Of a DNA stretch of 10,537 nucleotides, positions 1 to 5,927 are shown piece by piece. Source of the stretch: Bacteroidales bacterium. Lineage in GTDB: Bacteria; Bacteroidota; Bacteroidia; Bacteroidales; UBA12077. Below the pieces are notes generated by a model. The model was not told the DNA's origin, did not search any database, and saw only the letters and a program-made list of their open reading frames with translations. Positions within the stretch are counted from its first letter, which is position 1. The number at the start of each line of letters is the position of its first letter. A program made the translations under genes and the position numbers. The stretch is from contig DAOVYZ010000062.1 of NCBI GenBank assembly GCA_030635365.1, forward strand, positions 1 to 10,537. Reading direction: 5' to 3'.

Positions 1-51
1 AGTTTGAACTTCTATACTAAAGATAAATCAATGGAAAAATACCCTACATGA
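1..51 (+). CDS. Possible C-terminal end of a gene entering from the left (partial)
   Basis: Frame 1 of the plus strand is open from the window edge to a TGA at 49-51 and encodes 16 residues ending KSMEKYPT. The other two plus frames meet a stop at once or after a few codons. A strong palindromic terminator follows 27 bp after the stop, which fits the end of a plus-strand gene. The fragment is too short to assign to a family, and an open stretch this short could be chance. No function is proposed. Confidence 0.25.
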   Translation, partial: SLNFYTKDKSMEKYPT

Positions 52-78
52 AAAGTGTAATTTGCTGTGAATTAAATG

Positions 79-106
79 AAAAAAGCTGTGAATTCACAGC
101 TTTTTT
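79..106. terminator. Perfect palindromic, probably bidirectional terminator
   Basis: Six A, then GCTGTG-AATT-CACAGC, then six T form a perfect 28-bp palindrome. A strong stem flanked by an A-run on one side and a T-run on the other gives an intrinsic terminator in both directions. It would serve a plus-strand gene ending near 51 and the minus-strand gene ending at 260, which lies 153 bp away. The sequence GCTGTGAATT also occurs just upstream at 64-73, so a second copy of the 5' arm is available for alternative pairing. Confidence 0.75.
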
Positions 107-146
107 CCCTTTATGCTTCGTTAAAATTATTAACCGTAGCTACAAC

Positions 147-165
147 TTCCGAAACAAGTTCGGAA
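147..165. repeat. Small perfect hairpin (7-bp stem, 5-nt loop)
   Basis: TTCCGAA at 147-153 is the exact inverse of TTCGGAA at 159-165, with the loop ACAAG between. It lies in the gap downstream of the minus-strand secreted-protein gene (260-1366). No T-run follows on either strand, so it is not a standard terminator. It may be mRNA 3'-end structure or chance. The rest of 107-259 shows nothing I can assign. Confidence 0.35.
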
Positions 166-259
166 CAGGTAATGCTTACAAATTTTGCCTCGCCTAAAGA
201 AAAAAATGCAGCAAAATATTAGTCAACCAATTTAGCAATTAACACTAGTGGATGGTAGA

Positions 260-1366
260 TTACTCCAAAACTACCTTTCCAACATTAATACCGTTTTCTG
301 TAATAACTTTTATAAAATAAATACCTTTTGGCTGTCCTCCTAAGTCAATTTCTGTTTTCTTGTTATATGATTTTATTTTTTTTATTACTTTTCCTTCGGC
401 ATTTGTTACAATATAGGATTTAATATTTTCACCTTCTACTGTGAATCTTTCTGTTGTAGGATTAGGATAAATCTTAACATTAAATTGTGAATTATTATTT
501 GCTTCTTCGATATAAACAACATCGTCCCAACCTGCAAGTTTGCACCAAAGCCACCATGCAGCATAAGCTTTTAGATTTCCGTTTAAAGATTCAGAATGAG
601 CAGCAGAGCAATTATACCAATCAACACCCTCGGTATGTGAATTTTGCCATTCGGTTGCCCAATTTCCGAGTTGAGTAGTACCTGAACCGTCGTCGTAGTA
701 ATTACAATTATCACTTACAAATTCAAAATAAGTATCGTCAGGATTATATTGCTCAATATCAGCAAAATCATAAAGAATTTTATTATTTGCAATGCAATAA
801 TCTCTTATTTGTTTATTATTTGCTTTTAGAGTTGCATCATTCCCAATATCTGCATGGCCTGTCATATAAACAAATTTTACATTCGGATAATCTTGTTCAA
901 GTTCATTCATCTTATCAAGATATGTTTGAATACCGTTGGATGTATTATCAGAACATCCACCACACCATGAATAAATAATAACATTTACATTGGAGTGATT
1001 TGCCAAATATGTTCTTGTTATAGGTGCCCAAGTTGTATCTCCGGTATGGCCAAGATCTCCTGAACCGAAATAATCATCTATATCTAATGCTCCGCTAGTT
1101 CCTCCTTCATTCCAATTATAAATATCTCCCTTATAACCTATTAAGGTTGATTGTCCTATTAAACCAGTCATCCCTGTTATTAACTGACTACCATGTGACG
1201 TGTGCCCGTATGCAATATGTAAATTGTCTTTTGCATCTTGAATTGCATTAATAGGAATAGGGTCAAGTTTTGAACAATTATGATCAATAATAATTGCCTG
1301 TGAAAAAGCGATTTTAAAAGAGGTTAGAAATATTAATCCTAAAATATAAGTAATTGTATGTTTCAT
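260..1366 (-). CDS. Secreted protein with putative SGNH-like domain and type IX secretion sorting domain
   Basis: The 368-residue product starts with a signal peptide (residues 1-22, hydrophobic ILGLIFLTSF, likely cut before Gln23). It ends with a type IX secretion sorting domain at about 296-368 (VKIYPNPTTERFTVEG, KGIYFIKVITENG), so it should cross the outer membrane through that system and be surface-bound or released. Between them is one domain. A hydrophobic strand leads into GHTSHGSQ (54-61). Then come YSWCGGCS (132-139), YPNVKFVYMTGHAD (160-173), LYDFADIEQYNPDD and, near 253-280, AAHSESLNGNLKAYAAWW. The order of a Ser-containing loop, a middle strand block and a late Asp/His region recalls SGNH/GDSL hydrolases. 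That is inference from motif spacing only, and no substrate can be named. Five or more cysteines suggest an oxidised extracellular protein. The ATG at 1366 is chosen because the signal peptide begins directly there. The gene stands alone. Confidence 0.85.
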   Translation of the reverse strand: MKHTITYILGLIFLTSFKIAFSQAIIIDHNCSKLDPIPINAIQDAKDNLHIAYGHTSHGSQLITGMTGLIGQSTLIGYKGDIYNWNEGGTSGALDIDDYFGSGDLGHTGDTTWAPITRTYLANHSNVNVIIYSWCGGCSDNTSNGIQTYLDKMNELEQDYPNVKFVYMTGHADIGNDATLKANNKQIRDYCIANNKILYDFADIEQYNPDDTYFEFVSDNCNYYDDGSGTTQLGNWATEWQNSHTEGVDWYNCSAAHSESLNGNLKAYAAWWLWCKLAGWDDVVYIEEANNNSQFNVKIYPNPTTERFTVEGENIKSYIVTNAEGKVIKKIKSYNKKTEIDLGGQPKGIYFIKVITENGINVGKVVLE

Positions 1367-1440
1367 GATATTAAGTTTTAAATATTTTTGATATTTATTT
1401 TATTTTTATTTGTGTCGTTCGTGTTCATTTCTCCTTATGT

Positions 1441-1570
1441 TGGGAGCTGTCCCGTTTTACTGGACGTGCGGGTTTATTCACTTTGTTACTCCTTTCAGTC
1501 GTGAGATCGCTACGCTTAGTTCGTTCATAAGGACAGTTTCGCTGTGTTTCATTGCCTGACTGCTGGTCAA
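1441..1570. repeat. GC-richer intergenic block, probable dispersed repeat
   Basis: This 130-bp block is about 48% G+C by direct count, while the flanking intergenic DNA is strongly AT-rich. It begins near GGGAGCTGTCCCG and ends near GACTGCTGGTCAATG. It contains short self-complementary pieces, such as CTGTCC near the left end against GGACAG at 1531-1536. It has no open frame and no tRNA or rRNA signature that I recognise. The abrupt change in composition fits an inserted repeat unit or a remnant of a mobile element. A structured RNA is also possible. Confidence 0.4.
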
Positions 1571-1609
1571 TGTCAATAAGTTAAAGAATAGCATATACTA
1601 TTTAAAATA

Positions 1610-1660
1610 GCCACAGATTCACAGATTTTAAAAAAAATCTGAAATCTGTGAATTTGTGGC
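1610..1660. repeat. Long near-perfect inverted repeat (19-nt arms)
   Basis: The arms are GCCACAGATTCACAGATTT (1610-1628) and AAATCTGTGAATTTGTGGC (1642-1660), separated by 13 nt, with 18 of 19 positions complementary. The single mismatch (1616 with 1654) is a G-U pair in plus-strand RNA and a C-A mismatch in minus-strand RNA, so plus-strand transcripts would fold better. No T-run follows, so it is not a standard terminator. The GCCACAGATTCACAGATT theme resembles palindromic intergenic repeats seen in many Bacteroidota, by recollection and not by search. Confidence 0.7.
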
Positions 1661-1730
1661 GAATTAATGTTTGTTAATTTATTCAGCATTAATTTTTAGT
1701 AATTGGAATTGTTATTTTTCTTTAATTTTA

Positions 1731-1749
1731 ATACTGGCTTTGCCAGTAT
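1731..1749. repeat. Perfect short hairpin, possible weak terminator of the ankyrin gene
   Basis: ATACTGGC (1731-1738) and GCCAGTAT (1742-1749) form a perfect 8-bp stem with a 3-nt loop. It lies about 170 bp beyond the stop of the minus-strand ankyrin lipoprotein gene. In the minus direction the stem is followed by TAAAATTAAAG, not a clean T-run, so termination would be weak. It is the only compact hairpin between that gene and the long inverted repeat. Confidence 0.35.
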
Positions 1750-1772
1750 GATTCTTAACTAATTGGCATTAA

Positions 1773-1784
1773 CCTGCCGGCAGG
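1773..1784. repeat. CCTGCCGGCAGG palindrome, possible iterated short repeat
   Basis: This is a perfect 12-bp palindrome, strikingly GC-rich for the region. A related form, CCTGCT-GGCA-AGCAGG, lies at 7382-7397 in the ftsZ-yqeY gap. Two variants in two intergenic regions of a small AT-rich window suggest a family of short palindromic repeats. Confidence 0.45.
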
Positions 1785-1916
1785 CCACCGTTAAAACTTA
1801 CACGAATATAATACTTAGCCAGCAAACCACCAAACCCCGCTGACTTGCTACAATTACCATGCGTTATCATTAATATTCTCAATTCTTTGTGTTTTTATTC
1901 TTACTATCTGATAAAT

Positions 1917-4271
1917 TTAATCCGCACAATATTTTTTTAAGATCTTTTTTAATAATATTGTGGTCTTTTCCATCTTATGATTAATAATATCATCTAAAGT
2001 TTTTCCATTTTCCGGTTTGTAATGAATATCGCCACCACGTTTTAACAGTAACTCAAACATTCTTATATTTTCAGGGTCATGCATGCTAGCTTTAACTGCA
2101 GTAATAAATAAAGGTGAGTAATTATTATAGAATAAATTATATTCTTTATTTCCGGCAGTATCAACTTTTGTTGATTGTACTGGATAATTAATATCAACAC
2201 CCTTATTTAAAAGCAGCTCTGAAACATTAAGATGCCCGCCTTGAGCACAATAATGAAATGCCGTAAAACCATCATCATCTACAGCATTAATATCTATTCC
2301 ATAATCTATTAAATAGTTTACTAACTTTAGTAAATCATCTCTTTTCTTGATATCAGCAGAATCTATTTCTTCTGTCTCAATTCTGTTTATTCTTAAGGCT
2401 TTTTCATACTTACGATCTAAAAGAACGTGAAGCACTGTTTGGTTATCTTTGTTTTTTGCTTTTATATCAGCACCATTAGCAATAAGATTATATATTATTT
2501 TACTAATATTTTTACCTGCTCGTTCGCTAAGTATATATTTTGATCTATAAAAATTCCTATTAGTTAAAGCGTAAAGAAGCGGGCTTTGTCCTTTTTCATC
2601 TTTTAAATTTACATCCATTCCTTTATTTAGCAAAAATTTTATTACCGGGATTGCTGTTTCCGGATCCTTATCTGTTGCTATATGCACATAGGACATCTTT
2701 TTAGTATAACTATGATACAAATTATTCTCAAGTAATATGTTTATATCAATGCTGCCATTTTGTGCAAGAAAATCTATTCGACTAAATGTATGCATCAATA
2801 AGCATTTCCATAAAATGCGACTGTCTTCTTCTATTTTAGCACCATGTTTTATTAAAAGCTTAATTATTTTATCATTTTTCTCTAACTCTGCCAAATATTG
2901 TTCACTTTTTTCCCCTTTACTGTATAACTGAGTTAAAATTTTAGGACTTGTAATGGCTTGTTCTAAAACTGATATTTCTTCTAATCTAATACCTTCATAT
3001 ATACTATTAACATCAGCACCTTGTTCAATAAGTTTTTTTACAAGTTTATAATCATTTAAATAAACTGCTTGTATTAAATTTGGAATACCACTACTGTCTT
3101 TTTCTACTTTAGCCCCATTTTTAAGCAACAGTTTAATAATTTTTTCTATTTCTTTTATCTCTGCAAGATATTTCTCTACCCCATCTCTTTTCCTATATAA
3201 ATAATATATTGATGAGTTTTCCGGTATTACTTTTGCAATAGCATGCCCTATAACAGATTTATTTTCATAACTACTATTAACATCAGCACCTGCATCAAGA
3301 AGCATTTTAACAATATCATAATTTTTGTCTTTTGTTGCCTCAATTATAACGGGGATTTTGTCTTTTGTTCTTCTATTAGGGTCGGCACCTTTTTTCAATA
3401 AATTGCGAACTTCTTCAATGTTTTTTTTCTGAACAGCAGAAGCAAAAAAACTGTTTTGAATATTGTTGATTAGATATTTTGCCTGCTCTTTGTCTTTCAG
3501 AGAGAATGTAATATTTTTATTATAATTTTCCGGTTTGAAATCTCTGCTTTCAGATAGTTTTAACAGTGTCTTATCTCCTCTCCCTTTATCAACTTCGTAT
3601 ATTTCAAGTGTAAACTTTTCCTGGGAAAAATCATTTGAGTTAAAATGCCAATCTTCATGCGGTATTGCAATGTATTCTGTAAAACTTATACTGTCTTTTT
3701 GTAATAGCTCTTCTGCGTAAAATTTCATCTCTTTATTGTAATATCCGGGTCTTATTTCATAGTTCAGTTTCATTGATAATTTACTGAGATTTACATAATT
3801 ATAATGCTTTTCAATTATATTTATAATTTCATTTATTACTGTTGTATCAAGTTTAACAGTAATATTCTTTTTTACAATAGTGAATAAAACATCAATGGGT
3901 TTTTTATCCGGAAACCAGGAAGCACTAAAAAGTTGATTTTCTTGATTTTTATGGTATAGGTCGTATTCACAATCGGGGCTGGGTTCAGAGAGAAATGTTA
4001 GAAAAAAAGCTGAAGGTAATTTAAACTTGCCACGCCTATTAACATTAATTCCATGAATTCTGTGCCCACAACTTTCCATACTAGTAGTAAATATCATCAG
4101 TCTACGACCTTTACAACTGTAATATGCTGTCCAGTAAAGGTCATTCATTTTAACTTCTGTTTCACTTGTTATTTTTCCTTTAACAGAAGGAAGCCTGGTG
4201 GTGGAGCAGGATGTTAATATTAAAGCTGCAAGTAAAACAACAGGAACAAGTATAAGTGATAATTTTAGCAT
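1917..4271 (-). CDS. Large ankyrin-repeat lipoprotein
   Basis: With the start I prefer (ATG at 4269-4271) the product has 784 residues and opens with a lipoprotein signal, MLKLSLILVPVVLLAALILTSC, with the lipid-bearing Cys at 22. In-frame ATGs at 4307 and 4319 give 12 or 16 more residues but put extra polar sequence before the hydrophobic core and overlap the upstream gene. The protein should be a membrane lipoprotein in the periplasm or on the surface. Residues about 25-270 form a non-repeat domain with four Cys in its first 95 residues. I do not recognise it. Residues about 275-760 carry many ankyrin repeats (LLKKGADPN, LLDAGADVN, LIEQGADVN, LLNKGMDVNLKDEKGQSPL, LIANGADIKAKNKDNQTVLH, GIDINAVDDDGFTAFHYCAQGGHLNVSELL, GVDIN). 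These are scaffolds for protein binding, so the partner rather than a reaction is the open question. It directly follows another lipoprotein gene and probably shares its transcript. Confidence 0.85.
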   Translation of the reverse strand: MLKLSLILVPVVLLAALILTSCSTTRLPSVKGKITSETEVKMNDLYWTAYYSCKGRRLMIFTTSMESCGHRIHGINVNRRGKFKLPSAFFLTFLSEPSPDCEYDLYHKNQENQLFSASWFPDKKPIDVLFTIVKKNITVKLDTTVINEIINIIEKHYNYVNLSKLSMKLNYEIRPGYYNKEMKFYAEELLQKDSISFTEYIAIPHEDWHFNSNDFSQEKFTLEIYEVDKGRGDKTLLKLSESRDFKPENYNKNITFSLKDKEQAKYLINNIQNSFFASAVQKKNIEEVRNLLKKGADPNRRTKDKIPVIIEATKDKNYDIVKMLLDAGADVNSSYENKSVIGHAIAKVIPENSSIYYLYRKRDGVEKYLAEIKEIEKIIKLLLKNGAKVEKDSSGIPNLIQAVYLNDYKLVKKLIEQGADVNSIYEGIRLEEISVLEQAITSPKILTQLYSKGEKSEQYLAELEKNDKIIKLLIKHGAKIEEDSRILWKCLLMHTFSRIDFLAQNGSIDINILLENNLYHSYTKKMSYVHIATDKDPETAIPVIKFLLNKGMDVNLKDEKGQSPLLYALTNRNFYRSKYILSERAGKNISKIIYNLIANGADIKAKNKDNQTVLHVLLDRKYEKALRINRIETEEIDSADIKKRDDLLKLVNYLIDYGIDINAVDDDGFTAFHYCAQGGHLNVSELLLNKGVDINYPVQSTKVDTAGNKEYNLFYNNYSPLFITAVKASMHDPENIRMFELLLKRGGDIHYKPENGKTLDDIINHKMEKTTILLKKILKKYCAD
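2820..3320 (-). repeat. Tandem duplication of about 90 residues inside the ankyrin gene
   Basis: Two in-frame units repeat at a period of 270 bp. One spans 3090-3320 and the other 2820-3050. Both run in the same order: LVK-LL, GADVNS-YE, a short helix with an LY-K element, KYLAE or QYLAE, then IIKLLLKNGAKVEKDS in the first and IIKLLIKHGAKIEEDS in the second. The unit is longer than a single 33-residue ankyrin repeat because each contains two repeats and an inserted charged linker. The copies have diverged, so the duplication is not recent. Confidence 0.75.
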
Positions 4272-4281
4272 TGTTATAAGC

Positions 4282-5091
4282 TCATTTTTCTGTTTGGTTA
4301 TTTTCATAACGAATAACATCCTTTTTTAAAATAAACTCATACAATATGTTGCTTCCTCTAATTAATTCAGGATTTATCAATCCACTATTTTCGTAATTAA
4401 TTTTAATTTTAAAAAATTCTGCAATTGTCAATGCATCTTCAAAAAAAGAAGTTGGAATTACATATTGACCTTTTGTTGCATTTATAGTTTTATGTAAGCT
4501 TATAATTGTGGGTGGTGGAATTGTATCATTCTCTTTAATTTCCTTGTTTTCAGAGTATTTATCGATAGTTAATTGAACCGGATGGTTAATATTTAGGTTT
4601 TGCCACTTTAAAACAAAATTTTTGTCCCTTGAAATAATTTCAGGAATATTTATTTGAATGCTATCCATATCACTTTTATTTATAGGTTTAATATAAGCTA
4701 AAGGATAAACTGTACTATCCGGCAGAATTATCTCAAAATAATACGAATTACTCCGTGGAAATATTTCTTCTGAATGGAATACGTTTGGTTTTGTAGTATA
4801 ATTTGTATAGTATGATTTTGTGGTATAATAAAGCTCATCTATTACCCACAATTCAAGCAAGTTTCCATTTACTTTTACTTTAATATTCTTGCTGATTATT
4901 TGTTTGCATCCATCACTTAAAAAAACCTTTATTTCGTTTGATCCGTTGTAAGTTTCTTTAATAATAATTTCTGCTTTTATAATAGAAAGATCTGTAATTT
5001 CTTCATCAGATAGTGAAGATACATCACATCCCGTTATAAATAACAGAAAAACTAACAAATAAAAATACTTTGTGATTTGATTGTGTTTCAT
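4282..5091 (-). CDS. Lipoprotein of unknown function with probable beta-sandwich domains
   Basis: The product is 269 residues and begins with a lipoprotein signal, YLLVFLLFITGC, with the lipid-bearing Cys at 22. The mature part is rich in alternating hydrophobic residues that suggest beta strands. One region spans about 38-135 (KVFLSDG, KVKVNGNLLELWV, YYFEIILPDSTVYPLAYIKP) and a second about 147-260 (NFVLKWQNLNINHPVQLTI, GQYVIPTSFF, EFFKIKINYEN). These look like two immunoglobulin- or fibronectin-type sandwiches, but this is judged by eye. No catalytic motif is seen and I do not recognise the family. The gene is followed by the ankyrin lipoprotein gene, 10 bp after its TGA or overlapping it by up to 38 bp with the upstream starts. 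The two therefore probably form one transcription unit and may act together at the membrane. Confidence 0.8.
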   Translation of the reverse strand: MKHNQITKYFYLLVFLLFITGCDVSSLSDEEITDLSIIKAEIIIKETYNGSNEIKVFLSDGCKQIISKNIKVKVNGNLLELWVIDELYYTTKSYYTNYTTKPNVFHSEEIFPRSNSYYFEIILPDSTVYPLAYIKPINKSDMDSIQINIPEIISRDKNFVLKWQNLNINHPVQLTIDKYSENKEIKENDTIPPPTIISLHKTINATKGQYVIPTSFFEDALTIAEFFKIKINYENSGLINPELIRGSNILYEFILKKDVIRYENNQTEK

Positions 5092-5492
5092 TTAACTACT
5101 CTTTTTAAAATCGATTTTTGGGTTTATTCATATTCTGTTTTATCTCTTTTTCAAATCTCTTGTCTGTCTTTAATGCATGGTAACTGTTTATATAAGTAAC
5201 ATTCCCTCTATTCTATCATGAGAAATTCCTTCTATTTAAATAAACGTGAATTTACAAAAAATATAAATGCTTTAAACTATTATAAAGTTGGGTTTTAAGT
5301 ATAAGTTGGGTTAATGACAATATTGCCTTGTAAAATCCACGACTGCTTTCAAAGTAATTAAGATGTTTTGTTAATAGTTTAGAATAGTGGATAACTTCAC
5401 ATAAAATTGTTAAAAACTTAAGCTTTTTTTAATGAGTTGTTTCCTGATATGATGTTATTTTCACATTATATTTTATATTAATATATTTTTCT
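5092..5492. other. 401-bp divergent intergenic region
   Basis: This gap separates the leftward lipoprotein-ankyrin pair from the rightward STAS gene, so it should hold promoters for both. I searched by eye for the Bacteroidota promoter form (TTTG, about 20 bp, TAnnTTTG) on both strands and found no convincing match. A 10-bp direct repeat at 5285-5312 is the only regular structure noted. No open frame of interest is present. Confidence 0.5.
5285..5312. promoter_or_regulatory. 10-bp direct repeat, possible regulator site
   Basis: AAGTTGGGTT occurs at 5285-5294 and again at 5303-5312, an 18-bp period. A pair of direct repeats between divergent genes can be a binding site for a DNA-binding protein. 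The spacing is not a whole number of two helical turns, and the text is simple, so chance is possible. Confidence 0.2.
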
Positions 5493-5798
5493 ATGCTTAC
5501 AGTTGATCACTTAGAGAACAAATATTTGGTTTCTTTTTACAACATCTCAAAATTGAACGTATTAAACTATAAAGAAATAGGGTCGCAGTTAATGCCTCTT
5601 GTCAGTCAGCCGGGCTCAAACTTAACCCTTAACTTTAGCGGTATTAGATTTGTTGATAGTTCGGGATTTCAGGTATTATTGGATTTATACAGGACTTCGA
5701 AGATTAATAATTCAAACATGGAAATGATAAATATTTCCGAAGATCTTGTTGAACTTATAAAACTTGTTGAACTGGAACAAGTATTTCAGTTGAATTAG
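5493..5798 (+). CDS. STAS-domain protein (anti-sigma factor antagonist type)
   Basis: The 101-residue product is a single STAS domain, the normal size for SpoIIAA/RsbV-like anti-anti-sigma factors. It has an N-terminal strand region (LENKYLVSFYNISKLNV), a middle strand (SNLTLNFSGIRFVDSSGF) and C-terminal helices (EDLVELIKLVELEQVF). The DSSG loop at 55-58 contains the serine that is phosphorylated in this family by a partner kinase/anti-sigma factor to switch binding. Here the motif is intact, so it is probably a working phospho-switch. In the Bacteroidota such proteins may act in partner switching for stress response, gliding or surface functions. No kinase, phosphatase or sigma factor gene lies in the window, so the partner is unknown. 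It is the only complete plus-strand gene here. Its TAG overlaps by 2 bp the stop of the converging pseudogene tail. Confidence 0.85.
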   Translation: MLTVDHLENKYLVSFYNISKLNVLNYKEIGSQLMPLVSQPGSNLTLNFSGIRFVDSSGFQVLLDLYRTSKINNSNMEMINISEDLVELIKLVELEQVFQLN

Positions 5799-5927
5799 GG
5801 ATATACTTTATTTTGAATCTTTAACAATGTTCTAAACATTGGTTCTTCAATACCACATTCTTTACGGTACTCTAAGACCGACTGCAATAATTCAGGAGAA
5901 ACCTCCGTATCAATTGAATTCATTACA
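5795..5927 (-). pseudogene. Detached C-terminal tail of the radical SAM pseudogene (or a 42-codon ORF)
   Basis: On the minus strand, just after the stop of the larger fragment, a frame opens with ATG at 5923 and encodes MNSIDTEVSPELLQSVLEY and on to QNKVYP, 42 residues, ending in TAA at 5795-5797. Removing one A from the seven-A run (plus-strand T run 5935-5941) joins this frame to the preceding radical SAM fragment without a stop. I therefore read it as the displaced end of the same gene. I do not recognise the tail sequence, so an unrelated small ORF is possible. Confidence 0.4.

Larger units (their letters stand above)
1367..1916. other. 550-bp gene-free stretch rich in repeat-like elements
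   Basis: No credible coding frame is visible on either strand. From left to right it holds an AT-rich leader of the secreted-protein gene, a GC-richer block at about 1441-1570, a long hairpin at 1610-1660, a short perfect hairpin at 1731-1749, a CCTGCCGGCAGG palindrome at 1773-1784, and an unexplained block at about 1787-1870 with low-T text such as CAAACCACCAAACCCCGC. I found no consensus Bacteroidota promoter (TAnnTTTG with an upstream TTTG) for the flanking gene. The make-up suggests accumulated dispersed intergenic repeats rather than a lost gene. Confidence 0.6.

Noticed and set aside
1441..1870. Insertion sequence or integron attachment site
   Set aside because: No transposase or integrase frame, no target-site duplication, and no matching pair of terminal inverted repeats across the stretch. 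The GCGTTAT text near 1860 does not fit attC core sites.
4272..4319. The upstream ATGs at 4319 and 4307 as the start of the ankyrin gene
   Set aside because: They add a polar, lysine-rich extension before the lipoprotein signal and overlap the previous gene. The ATG at 4271 gives a standard 22-residue signal ending at Cys. They remain possible.
5400..5435. AAAACTTAAGCTTTTTTT as a terminator
   Set aside because: The stem would be nearly all A-T and weak, and no plus-strand gene ends upstream of it; it lies in the STAS gene leader.
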